Of a DNA stretch of 24,921 nt, positions 10,801-20,033 are shown one piece after another. How positions within the stretch are numbered: the first letter of the stretch is position 1; each line of letters starts with the position of its first letter. The DNA is taken from positions 1 to 24,921 of the forward strand of contig JALLBK010000476.1 of the NCBI GenBank assembly GCA_036940085.1, written 5' to 3'. A program made the translations under genes and the position numbers. The DNA is from Discostella pseudostelligera (taxonomy: Eukaryota; Bacillariophyta; Thalassiosirophyceae; Thalassiosirales; Thalassiosiraceae). The notes beneath the pieces were generated by a model. It was not told the origin of the DNA. It worked only from the letters and a program-made list of their open reading frames with translations, and made no database searches.

Positions 10801-12460
10801 GGACGCATCGCGTATGAGCCGAAGAGGACCCATCACTCAGATCCAATCTTTGTGCAGTGCTTCGTTTGTCATCCAACACCTCATCACCTGCCTCAAGCTC
10901 AAGAGATTCCTTCACCTGCGGTACCGACTCTCCGGTTAACATTGCCTCATTGACCACCGCACGTCCTTTGAGCAGTAGCAGATCCGCGGGGATGACAAAT
11001 CCACGTTGTTCATGATCATGTGCACTTCGGTTTTGCACAATCTGTCGTTGCTGTTGTTGTTGTTGTTGTTGTTGTTTCATGTGTAGGGAGGGAGAGACAA
11101 CGCTAATGATATCACCGACGAGCAATTGATTTGTAGGAACGGTCATCCACTTGCCCATTCGATAGCATTCCACCATCTTCTTTGGTATTGGCTTCTTATT
11201 ACGATCGTCGTCATCGATATCCGCACCGCTTACATCTTCTCTCAATTTTTTAACACCCTTCCATCGAGTGAATGCCTGAACACACTCAAACATCAGAAGC
11301 GATATCAAGGTATAGATGGCATATATCCAATACTCATCGAGACACCACAGCATGACACACAGTAGTTGGAAGAGAAACATTGGTTGAAGCAATTGTTGTG
11401 TTAACAATGATGAGTAGCGTGGGAGGGGGATGTAGGTTTGATTCACTCCGAAAATTTTGTTTGTCGCTTGAATGGAATGACGGGACGAATGTCCAATCCA
11501 ATGGTTGGTGTAGAACTTTACCGGTAAGTCTGTGGGGAAATGAAGTCGATGAAAGTGTGGTTCCCAATAGTTGCTATTGTTGTTGCTGCCGCTGCCAGCA
11601 AAATCATCATTATTTGTGTGTGTCATGTTGTTGCCGTTGTTGGGTGCGAGATCATTCTCCTTCTTGTCTTGAAAGATGGACACCATTGGTAAATCAATGT
11701 GATGACAACCATCATCACTATCATTACTGACATTACAGCAGCACCGATATGTCCACCCTCGAAAGTGAATCACAGCAACAAAGGACGCTGTAGTTATTTT
11801 GTTGATGGCATCAGAAGATGATGTGGTTTCAATTGTGACGGGCACGATTCCAGGTCTTTCTGGACGCATAGTCTGGAATGATGAGGATGATGTTGACGAT
11901 GACAATGCTAAACCATCTTTCGATGAGGTTGAAACATGATTTCCTTCCTTGTTACCATTTGCACCGTATGTGACTGGCGGAATCACTAAGCAATGCGTCC
12001 AATTTTTCATACCATGAATCTTTTGTTCCATTATCTTCAATGCTGTTGATTCCGTCGATAACAATGATGATCGCTTGAATTCATACCGACGGTAGGCAAT
12101 GGCTGCGTGCCATATAGGATCCCATTGACATTTTAGAAAGAGTATCAATTGGGAAATGAGGAGGATAATGTACAAAGCATCAATCAGGAGCGGGATGTGG
12201 TGGGTAGCTATTGTGCTGCTTCCAATGCTGCTTGAAGAATAGTGAACATCCATCCATATCAAAATAACGTAGCCGAGGATAAATGGATACACATCCAATC
12301 GATGATGTATTGGACGGCGTGTGAGAGGAAGGATCTTCTCCTTGCCCTCTTGCCCATCATGTTCATATGTGCTGTTCGCATGATCTTGCTGCCGCCGATA
12401 GTTATTGGCGTCACTGGGGGCAACATCACCCGCAGATGAAGATCTTTTCTTCCCGCTCAT
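7826..12460 (-). CDS. P5A-type ATPase (Spf1/ATP13A1 family), ER transmembrane-helix dislocase
   Basis: P5A ATPases sit in the ER membrane and extract mis-inserted or mistargeted transmembrane helices. The gene is one uninterrupted exon of 1544 residues, somewhat longer than the usual 1150-1250; the excess lies in low-complexity inserts. The start is ATG 12460, MSGKKRSS. In order: two N-terminal hydrophobic hairpin segments (YPFILGYVILIWMDV and LLIDALYIILLISQLILF), A-domain TGES at residues 509-512, the P5-specific membrane motif IPPELPMELSLAV (PPELP 688-692), phosphorylation motif DKTGTLTSDEL with Asp732, nucleotide-domain KGAPEAL, and hinge MCGDGTNDVGALK (Asp1189). A Lys/Arg/Ser-rich stretch follows, then the C-terminal membrane helices. 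PPELP with GDGTNDVGALK separates P5A from P5B and other P-type pumps. A poly-Gln run lies between two membrane regions. It is divergent from the methyltransferase gene. Confidence 0.95.
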   Translation of the reverse strand: MSGKKRSSSAGDVAPSDANNYRRQQDHANSTYEHDGQEGKEKILPLTRRPIHHRLDVYPFILGYVILIWMDVHYSSSSIGSSTIATHHIPLLIDALYIILLISQLILFLKCQWDPIWHAAIAYRRYEFKRSSLLSTESTALKIMEQKIHGMKNWTHCLVIPPVTYGANGNKEGNHVSTSSKDGLALSSSTSSSSFQTMRPERPGIVPVTIETTSSSDAINKITTASFVAVIHFRGWTYRCCCNVSNDSDDGCHHIDLPMVSIFQDKKENDLAPNNGNNMTHTNNDDFAGSGSNNNSNYWEPHFHRLHFPTDLPVKFYTNHWIGHSSRHSIQATNKIFGVNQTYIPLPRYSSLLTQQLLQPMFLFQLLCVMLWCLDEYWIYAIYTLISLLMFECVQAFTRWKGVKKLREDVSGADIDDDDRNKKPIPKKMVECYRMGKWMTVPTNQLLVGDIISVVSPSLHMKQQQQQQQQQRQIVQNRSAHDHEQRGFVIPADLLLLKGRAVVNEAMLTGESVPQVKESLELEAGDEVLDDKRSTAQRLDLSDGSSSAHTRCVLFGGTVLMDHHSSLESEFEQEQQNQSDENTVPNDGEIPPPPNQGLVCFVLRTGFDTIQGQLLRTLAYHAEAGGGGSSNSGGEGVNAKETLYFLLLLLFCALASASTVVQHAWGDSTRNHFKLILHVVIIITSVIPPELPMELSLAVTTSLSDLIKRYQIFCTEPFRIPIAGLVDTCCFDKTGTLTSDELRLHGVRLPNTAEVVHDDDITIRMTNESKENRKDDGDLILFDSILSREKLSHESRRDNDDANMASMNIVRSLLPIETLRVMVGCQSLATTHVFVPGRDGRTIVQTELCGDPLEVAVMEGCGFTINSKTDTVVEKVRPALVMDGRSPMSNGNISIKVLHRFAFSSKLRRMTVLAIDVHNPNDLKDATLWALTKGAPEALKPMIDPKSLPIDYEQSYLRQMMLGRRVLALACRNLGKNTTSCLAKLKSRDNVESKLTFAGLLIMDSPLKADSGRVVKELRVGNQNVVMVTGDAVLTAAEVARRVGIIDVPHERTYELCHEENIDSGNHQPFVFRSLDHSVRVVDKADNLLWYSTSNYSKLEAMVRCGSANFCVTGDVLTKLANHAVRMATRDPSEVALDDRAVLNHPTAIMELSRLVPIISVFARHNPRQKEAVISAFNSSGRHTLMCGDGTNDVGALKRAHVGVSIISVPDLEAKQRLANDVISAVRSEEKRERKTSKKSSSKSGKRRRAERVERSLRALAEAEDELNFVSLGNASVASPFTSRKTSIRCCKDILQQGRCTLAIMTQIYKILGVQCLVNALVLTTLHQKGVKQGDRQLTAVGLVVAVLFLFVTRGKPLTRLSTRQPPSSVLCKETMISMFLQFSIHFAAIMSVTYMSDVYVDPYDPSIVPDGLFYPNTLNTATFLVTVLSTINTFLVNYRGRPYMESLSENVLLFRSIQACYFTLFVCAMEVFPPLNQLMQLSPLPRTGPPAFNLRGDEEGYGNILIIGAVNAVGFRTMLCIIMCLDTMMVTLAEKAVRTVLNC
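11053..11076 (-). repeat. (GTT)8 microsatellite coding poly-Gln
   Basis: Eight perfect GTT units on the + strand, read as CAA Gln codons on the minus strand in the cytosolic part of the P5A ATPase upstream of the TGES loop. It is a coding microsatellite. Confidence 0.9.
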
Positions 12461-12888
12461 TGTTTCACTGTTTAGAGTGGTTGGTTAGGATAGTACAGCC
12501 GGATCCAATGGTCAAGTGCTCAATTTCAGTTTACAGGGAGGCCGCAGACGACTACTCTAGATACCATAATATGGTACCGTTCTCCGACGCCGCCGTCTCC
12601 GTCGATGCGTCTGTGTTGGTGGAGCGAGGTTGGTGGACGACGGACGGACCGTGATGCTCTGATGGCGGGAAGCCAAATGAGCGAGAATGTGGCGAGAAGG
12701 TGTGACGAAATAATAATTAGCGGGAAGTACCAGTACCAGTCCAAGTACTCACCAAATAAGTAGTAGTACCACTACACTCATTATCATCTTCTACTCATTA
12801 CTCACCCCGTACTCACCCCTAACCCTACGCCGATTATTGATGCTTAATTCCAATAAGTGTGTTGACGGACCACTCGTAATACTAGAGT
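12461..12888. promoter_or_regulatory. Divergent promoter region, P5A ATPase / MidA-like methyltransferase
   Basis: 428 bp separate the two divergent start codons, so both promoters must lie here (inference). The right half (about 12726-12830) is built of short TACT/ACTC-rich runs such as AGTACCAGTACCAGT and repeated CTACTCATTACTCACC-type units. I see no clear TATA box. No gene is supported in this stretch. Confidence 0.45.
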
Positions 12889-14244
12889 ATGGTTCGGGGA
12901 AGCATTCTCCTCAGGAGATATCTGTGCAAGCGACTCTCTGAATACTATGCGCAGCCCGCCGATAAGGTGGTGGGCAGCGTCGGTGTCGGCACCGACTCCC
13001 TAAGCCGGCGGTGCATCAATTTTTCATCGTTGATCAACGAGTGGCATTGGAAATACACATACAAACGAATTTACAATGATCAGAGGGGCATGTGGCTTAC
13101 TCCGGTAGAAATATTTTATCCATACTACTCCAATATATTGGCTAATTTTGTCAATGAATCAATGAAAACTTCATTGACCAACCCGTCGAATGCACATGAC
13201 AAGGAGGGTGTATTTGAGATTGTTGAATTAGGTGGTGGGCGCGGAACAAATGCAATAGCACTACTTAATCATTTGTCCGAATGTCACCCCAAATTATACG
13301 AGAGGTTGCAATGCTACACAATTTTTGATACCAGTCAGACATTGCATGAATATCAGACGAACGTGTTGAAACAAACTCGACATGCGGACAAAGTTAAACT
13401 GGTAAATGCAGACATGATCGACATCGCCGAGGGAAAGTGAGTGCCGATTCTTTACTGTATCTCGATTCTATCACTTGAATCTAACTTTCTATCTTTATTC
13501 AGCTCAACGTTCTTAACTCCATCCGACACCCCAACGGCTGTAATTGCAATGGAATTACTCGACAATCTGCCTCATGACAAAATAAGAAGATGCATCGAAA
13601 CAGGTGACTTTTTGCAAGTGATGGTTGTGCCTTCCGATGACGCAACAAGTAATACACTGGCTGATATTAGCTCGACTTACATTGATACGTCAATACGCTA
13701 CACTGAAACATTTGCTCCGATGAATGACCCACTTCTTCAGAACATTTTATCGATTTCGCCATCACTCTACACGCCCACCATTAGACCCCGGTGGGTTCCC
13801 ACTGTTGCCATTGGCATATTGATGAAGCTTGTTGAGTGCAGACCAAACTTTAGCGTTGCATTTGCGGATTTTGATTGGCTACCTCCGTCAGACTTAAGTA
13901 CTTGGACTGCTTTACCAACTGCAGTGGCAGCAGCCGAAGGTGATCCAATAGTTACAGATATGGAAGGGAACGATCACGAGTGCTATCTCACTTCGCCGCC
14001 GAATGCATTATGTGATATTCTTTTTCCGACGGATTTTAGCCGCTTGACCAACTTTGTCAACCAATACATGGTAAAATCAACACTTGCCCATCCATCTTCC
14101 TACACAACTATGACCATGAAACAACGAGACTTTTTGACTAGATATGGACCTGTGGAAGTTGAGAAAACTAAAGGATGGACTGGATATTCCCCGATGATAA
14201 ATGATTTTGGCAATTGTAGCGTGTTGGTAATAACACAAGGATAG
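12889..14244 (+). CDS. MidA/NDUFAF7-superfamily SAM-dependent methyltransferase
   Basis: A class I methyltransferase of the MidA/DUF185 superfamily (Pfam Methyltransf_28). NDUFAF7 members methylate an Arg of a complex I subunit in mitochondria. Exons are 12889-13436 and 13503-14244, split by a 66-bp intron (GTGAGT...TTCAG) whose split Asn codon restores the frame; the protein is 429 aa. The start ATG has an in-frame TAG two codons upstream. Motif I is ELGGGRGTN, where NDUFAF7 has a GPGRGT-type loop. Then TIFDTSQTLHE (acidic SAM-ribose position) and AMELLDNLPHDK. The C-terminal part has PRWVPTVAIGILMKL and FADFDWLPP. The GGGRGTN/LDNLPHDK signature suggests a MidA-like subgroup distinct from canonical NDUFAF7 (similar to the yeast YKL162C type, from memory). 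The N-terminus is basic with few acids, compatible with mitochondrial import. The substrate is not inferable. Confidence 0.85.
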
Positions 14245-14401
14245 AAAATTACATGTTCATTATGGTTCGCGAAACGGTACGATTCAGACCACACAATTCA
14301 GGTCGCCAACGATCCGTTTCACTACTCAACAGCATCAATCTTTGTATGAACTCTCCAAACGATACGAGGTCTAACAATTCAGATTGCAATAATCAGTCTC
14401 C

Positions 14402-15504
14402 CTACTCATCATTTGAAATCTTACGTCTTTTGGCAGTGGCATCAATCCTTGCCTGAACAATGTTCTCGAGCTTCAATATATCCTGCGTAAAGCCACGAAT
14501 ACCCTCGGCTAACTTCTCCGTCGCCATGGCATCTTCATTCATCATCCATCGGAATTTACTTTCAGTCATTTCAATCTTTGGAATATCCATCTCCTTCGCT
14601 TTGGTGTCATTCAGTTTTTGTGGCACGTCACCAGTACTGTGGGAAAGTTCGTCGAGAAGTTTTGGAGCAATAGTCAATCGATCACATCCGGCTAATTCAC
14701 AAATCTCCTCCGTGTTGCGGAAGGATGCACCCATTACTACGATATCGATACCACAATTTTAGTAACATGACGACGAATATATGGTGAATATCAGATGATG
14801 CATTGTTTGATATTCGATGAGCAAATAATGTAGGATCTCTCGTGCTTACCAATTGTCTTATAACCGTACTTCTTGAAATAGTTGTAGATGGCAGTGACTG
14901 ACATGACACCCGGATCATCAGCAGGTGCAAATTTCTCCACCCCACTTGCCTTTTTGTACCAATCCATAATCCGTCCAACGAATGGAGAGATGAGAGTGCA
15001 TCCAACTTCGGCACATGCAATGGCTTGCGCAATACTAAAGATGAGTGTAGCATTGCAAGTGATACCCTCCTGTTCCAAGATCTTAGCCGCCTGAATTCCC
15101 TCCCATGTCGAGGCCACCTTAATGAGTATCCTTTCTTTAGGGACACCAACATCTTCATACATTTGGATGAGATCACGTGCCTTTTGGATGGTGGCCTCAG
15201 TATCAAATGACAAACGTGCATCGACCTCAGTAGAGACATAGCCAGGCACGATCTTGGTAATCTCCACACCAAAGCTCACCGCAAGTTTGTCCATGGTTAG
15301 TGAGAGATCACCTTCCCCGTAGGCAACGGCTTCATCGACCAGATGGGAGTATTTGTCCATCGTTGCGGCATTGTATATGAGACTAGGATTCGTCGTGGCG
15401 TCCTGGGGTGAGAACTTTTGGATGGAATCGAAGTCGCCGGTGTCAGCGACGACTGTCGTCAGCTTCTTAAGCTTTTCTAATTGCGTTGTGTTATTAGGAG
15501 ACAT
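14402..15504 (-). CDS. Transaldolase
   Basis: Transaldolase moves a dihydroxyacetone unit between sugar phosphates in the non-oxidative pentose phosphate pathway. Minus-strand exons are 15504-14850 and 14736-14402 (329 aa, the usual length for TalB-type enzymes). The 113-bp intron begins GTAAGC and ends GTAG; splicing rebuilds the family block [12 protein letters not shown] with a split Val codon. Visible signatures: [11 protein letters not shown] (active-site Asp), [22 protein letters not shown] (the Schiff-base Lys), [19 protein letters not shown] and AGCDRLTI. The start is the ATG at 15504 ([15 protein letters not shown]); the frame upstream has only a TTG. No signal peptide or transit peptide is visible, so this is probably the cytosolic isoform. 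It is convergent with the methyltransferase (157 bp between stops) and divergent from PWP2. Confidence 0.96.
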
Positions 15505-16116
15505 AATATGGAAGATTGTTGCTATTGCGATCAATACGAAATTTAGGAAGGGCCGTGGTTTGGCAATATTATGTACTCTAGTTGTTGGTCACCGATGGAC
15601 AATAGAAGCACTCCTACTCGAAAAATTCTGCCGTCGAAGGGTGGCGTCATCGTCATCGTCGTCATTGCGGACGAAGAAAAGAGAACTCGTTGCTTGATTC
15701 ACGAGATGCGATAGATTTGAGAACCTCGCTCGCCAAACAGAAGGAACCAGCCCGTGAAAAAGATACTTAACATGAGAGATTAGATACTTAACGATAATCA
15801 CCAAACTTGAAGGGGAAAGATACGCTTACAAGATACTGCAAGATACGCTGCAGCGAGCGAACAGCGATTTTGGCGACAACTGAGCGAGTGTCTGTCCTCG
15901 CCCTCGCTTCGATTCCCCCCCTTTCTCCCCCCTGAAATCTCCTGCTTCGACAGCCACGCAAAGATCAAAAATCAGCAACTACCATGACCATGATGGCCGA
16001 TGGAACAGTAGCAAGCACATCAACATCAGCATAATCAACCATTGATCGTTTCCCTCTGCCGCTCAGCTTCGTATGGTTCGTCACCAGAGAGATCTGCACA
16101 AGCCAAAGCAAATAAA
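15505..16116. promoter_or_regulatory. Divergent promoter region, transaldolase / PWP2
   Basis: 612 bp between divergent start codons. It contains a cluster of five AGATAC hexamers (separate entry), a C-rich tract (CCCCCCCTTTCTCCCCCC, about 15914-15931), and a CAACATCAGCATAATCAACC stretch that probably belongs to the PWP2 leader. No gene is supported. Both promoters are placed here by position only. Confidence 0.45.
15761..15846 (+). repeat. Cluster of five AGATAC motifs, two within AGATACTTAAC
   Basis: AGATAC occurs at 15761, 15782, 15818, 15831 and 15841. The first two extend to the identical 11-mer AGATACTTAAC, 21 bp apart. The others continue as AGATACGCT or AGATACTGC. Located in the shared promoter region, they could be binding sites or the relic of a short tandem repeat. 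Confidence 0.7.
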
Positions 16117-19037
16117 ATGAAATTCAACTACAAACTCCATCGCCTATGCGGTGCCTCATACGGAACACCAGCTGCCACCGGCTCGAACTCACTCACCTCG
16201 TCGTCCAAGGGGTCGAACTTGGTCTTCACCAGCGATGGCAACAGTGTTCTATCTCCCGTGGGAAATCGCATACAGGTATTAGACCTATTGCATCATAGTT
16301 GTCGGACTTTGCCCATTGAGGCCCGATCGAACATTCGACGAATTGCACTGTCTCCCATCGATGATCGGCTGCTCATTGTTGTCGATGTCAACTCCTACGC
16401 AATGCTGGTAAACTACCATCGAGGTGTCATTCTACACAGATTCAAATTCAAACGACCTGTGCGAGAGATGAAATTCAGTCCAGATGGGAGTAAATTCGCC
16501 GTAAGTTATGGCAAGTTTGTGCAAGTATGGTTGACCCCCTCGGTACGACGAGAATTTGCTCCCATGGTATTACATCGAAAATATACTGGTTTGGTGGGAG
16601 ATGTTACCACATTGGATTGGTCAAGTGATTCTTCGATATTATTGGCGGGTGGGAAAGATTGTCAAGCACGAGTTTGGACGGTGGATACTGTGAAGGATTA
16701 TGAACCATGGACACTCATTGGACATAAGAAGCCATTGATCGGGGTGTATTTCGAAGATCAGGAGAAGACGCTGGCGGAGAGGAATCAATTCTTTGGAGGT
16801 AGTGGAAACACGGGGAGTTCCTTGACTGGAAAGTTAGTGGCGCGGTGTTATACTGTTAGCCTTGATGGAGTGATTTGCACAAGAGAATGTCGTCAGCAAG
16901 ACGATGAACAGGCGCAATCAGATGAACCGAAGAGTGGGTTGGAGGTTTTGGGAAACGATGCGGTTGACTTCTTCTCTGGAGGCGGTGGCCCTGATGCTTT
17001 AGCTGCCACAAAACATTCCGCTGCAAGGAACATCGATCAAGCCCATGCCATTGTAAAAGGTCGATGGGGAACTGTCTCTCGACATTACTTCAGTGCAAAC
17101 TCATCAAATCAAAACGTCGTCTCCACGTCCTACTCTTCCGCACATTCGCTACTGGTGGTTGGATTTTCCACCGGATTATTTGGGTTGTATGAACTTCCAT
17201 CTATGTCCAACATTCACACACTCTCACTCTCCCACTCCTCAATTGGAACAGTCTCCATTAACCCCTCAGCGGAATGGCTTGCTTTTGGCTGTCCCAAAAC
17301 TCAACAACTGCTAATTTGGGAATGGAGATCAGAACAATACATTCTCAAACAAAGCGGCCACGCGTACGGAATGAGGTGCTTGGCCTACTCTCCCGATGGG
17401 ATCGTCGTTGCCACTGGAGGGGAAGACGGTACGATCAAGTTATGGAACTCTCAGTCTGGATTTTGCTATGTCACTCTACCCAAAAGTCACACAGCTGCCG
17501 TGACCGCTGTTGAATTTGCAAATCCCACTGTGGTGCTATCAGCGAGTTTGGATGGAACAGTTCGTGCACATGACTTGCATCGTTATCGTAATTTCAAGAC
17601 GTTTACATCCGATATCCCATGTCAATTTCTTAGTATGGCGGTGGATAAATCTGGAGAAGTTGTCTGCGCTGGATCTTCTGAGCCATTTCGGATATGTGTT
17701 TGGTCTATGCAGACCGGTCGGTTGACAGATGTTCTATCTGGTCATATGGGGCCTGTTGCTGGATTAGCTTTCCATCCTGTTCGGGGATCGTTGGTGAGTG
17801 ATGCGATGCAGTCATGCATTTGTACTTTCATCATGGATGCTAACGTTGGCTTTGATATCGTAGGCTAGTGCAAGTTGGGATGGCACCGTCAAAGTTTGGG
17901 ATTTATACAAAAGCGACTCGACTCCAGAGACTTTTGAGAATGGTGCTGATGTTGTTTGTGTAGCATTCCGTCCTGACGGGAATCAGGTGTGTAGTGGCAC
18001 AATACGGGGGCTATTGAGGTTTTGGAATGTGGACGATGGCAGTTTGATTTGCGAGATTGATGGGCAGAAGGATATTAAAGGAGGACGAAAGATGAATGAT
18101 CGAACAACTTCAGATAACAATGCATCGTCCAGGTACTTCACAAGCATTGCCTACTCTGCAGATGGAACATGCCTCTTGGCCGGAGGAAACAGCAAATACG
18201 TTTGTATTTATGAGATTTCGCAGCAAATTCTATTGAAAAAGTTCCAGATCTCGTTCAACCGGAGCTTAGACGGCGTACTCGATGAGGTAAGAGCGCATTA
18301 CATGAAGCACTTCGCATTGCTTGACTCAATTTCACTAACCATTTGACTAGTTGCACTCTAAAAATCTTGGAGACGGCGGCCCCCTGGACGACGAACATGA
18401 TTCAGCTGATGAAAGCAATGAGTTATCCCCACATCTACCGGGTGCAAAACGCACGGACGATGGATCCAGAAAAAGTAGGGTGGAAGTTCTTACGATGCAA
18501 GTAGCCTTTTCACCCACGGGGCGGGAGTGGTCAACAGTATCCGGAGAAGGCTTGCATGTATACTCATTGGACGATGATATGATATTTGATCCGTTGGCTC
18601 TCACAGAAGCTGTGACGCCGAGCGCGGTGCAAGCAAACATTCGAAAGGGAAAATATGGAATGGCGTTATTGATGAGTCTTCATTTGAATGAATTTGCATT
18701 GGTCAAGAGTGTCATCGAAGATACTCCATACGAATCGATTGCCACAGTTGTGCGCTCCGTGGGGCAAGCACATTTGAGCCAACTGATTCAATTTCTCTCG
18801 AAATGTATGGAGGATTCTCCGCATGTAGAGTATTACCTACAGTGGTGCCTTGAGCTGCTTCAGACGCATGGGCTATTCATGGAGAAGAATAGAGGGAAAT
18901 ATCTGAGAGCATTCAGGGCTTTATTTCGGGTGGTGCAGACTCGTTATGTTGATTTGAAAGGCATTTGCGACGACAACAAGTATTCACTGGACTTCCTGAA
19001 TAGCCAAGCCAATCTCCTTTTGAGTGCACAAGAATAG
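16117..19037 (+). CDS. PWP2: PWP2/UTP1, WD40 protein of the U3 snoRNP (SSU processome)
   Basis: PWP2 is a scaffold of the UTP-B part of the small-subunit processome and is needed for early 18S rRNA processing in the nucleolus. Exons are 16117-17793, 17864-18286 and 18351-19037, with introns of 70 and 64 bp, both phase 0 (GTGAGT...GTAG and GTAAGA...CTAG). The product is 928 aa, matching the family length of about 920. The start is the ATG at 16117, giving MKFNYKLHRLCGASY, the family N-terminus; the frame upstream contains no ATG. Visible: SPVGNRIQVLD, VREMKFSPDG, GGKDCQARVW, YSPDGIVVATGGEDGTIKLW, LSASLDGTVRAHDL and, across intron 1, LASASWDGTVKVWD. The C-terminal UTP12-type region starts after LPGAKR with VAFSPTGREWSTVS and continues through GKYGMALLMSLHLNE. 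A Gly-rich insert lies between WD blades at about residues 286-300. Confidence 0.96.
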
Positions 19038-19416
19038 AGAATTTGCGAGCTGGCCTTAATGAATACTCAGAAAGTATACTGCACTATAATATGATGGCTT
19101 AATCTATACGTTTCAAGCAATTCAACCCCGAAACCTGTAATAAGTTTCATCGTACTCAAACAGAACGTGTTATGCCGTACTACTCTTCCCTTTGGCAAAC
19201 ATCGTTTCCGTGGAATCTTTCTTATCAGCCGCATCGGGGCACATTCGAACATCGATATTTGGACTTCGCAGAGAAGCTTCTCGGCTCGTCGAGACATCGT
19301 TCTTGTGCGCTATGAGGTCACGCATCGCATCCCGTTCTTGAAAGAAGAGAGCTTGGAACATGATGATGATTTACCACCATCAACAAAAGTTCAACAGTTA
19401 ATGTCCCACTGGAAAG
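19038..19416. other. Intergenic, nothing firm
   Basis: This is the 3' flank of PWP2. Open frames cross it on both strands, but none has a recognisable domain, a good start context or splice support. It may belong to the decayed element that follows. Confidence 0.4.
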
Positions 19417-19986
19417 ATGGATTCGATCGTGATGTCGATGTCGACGAGGAATACTCCGAACAGCNCCGACAAGCATCTCCAAAAATTCGAAAGGAAGAAG
19501 TACATGCGCAATAACAAAATCAACAGCTCGGAGCCATCATCAAGAATCACAGGCGACTCCGTCATTGGTGACCTTCTACGTCAAAACATGATACTGATTC
19601 CCTTCGCCGTCGACCCGCACGGACGCTTCGGACCAATCCTCAACCACTTCCTCTTCCACACAACAGCTACCCTATCCTACGACTTCCCAACCTCCAGACC
19701 CAATGCCACAATTATGTTCACAAAATCGACAACAACACCCTGCCCCATCGGAATACTCCGTCGGCTGTTGGAAACGCACAAAATCCAGACACTTCTTCGG
19801 ACACTCCTACACTGCCCCAACACCTTCAATATACACAATACAACAACTCGGGCTAGGATTAACCAAGGCATTCACTACACACATCCGAAATGCAACGAGA
19901 CCAAACCACTCAACAACCCAGCGCAGCAGCTGCAATTCCCGTACAGCCTGCCAACCCCCATTAGTTCCGTAGAACATAAACCATAA
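19417..19986 (+). pseudogene. Broken mobile-element-like ORF (diatom retroelement-type C-terminus)
   Basis: The readable block is ILIPFAVDPHGRFGP (19589-19633), followed by SRPNATIMFTKS and a Pro/Cys segment in the same frame. From about 19770 the related-looking block FFGHSYTAPTPS and QQLGLGLTKAFTTHIRNATR continues in a different frame (about 19790-19905). The coding trace is therefore split by a frameshift. No intact start or upstream catalytic domain is visible, and an N base lies at 19465. From memory, such FAxDPxGRxGP...FxGHSYTAPTP blocks recur in diatom genomes as C-terminal parts of reverse-transcriptase-linked ORFs. I cannot confirm this without a search, so the family call is tentative. 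A fragment of an unknown host gene is the alternative. Confidence 0.45.
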
Positions 19987-20033
19987 TAGATACTTCTAGT
20001 GTATGTAATTCCGAAAGTAGATTTGTGGACAAA

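Noticed and set aside
12820..12832. CCCCTAACCCTA as a telomere-repeat trace
   Set aside because: Barely one and a half units in a promoter region; not enough for an interstitial telomere call.
14697..15272. 191-residue minus-strand frame overlapping transaldolase
   Set aside because: Alternate frame of the transaldolase exon; it crosses the intron without signals.
19170..19361. Minus-strand 63-residue frame opposite the PWP2 3' flank
   Set aside because: Has a protein-like composition but is closed by a TAA four codons upstream of its ATG, with no convincing acceptor or recognisable motif.
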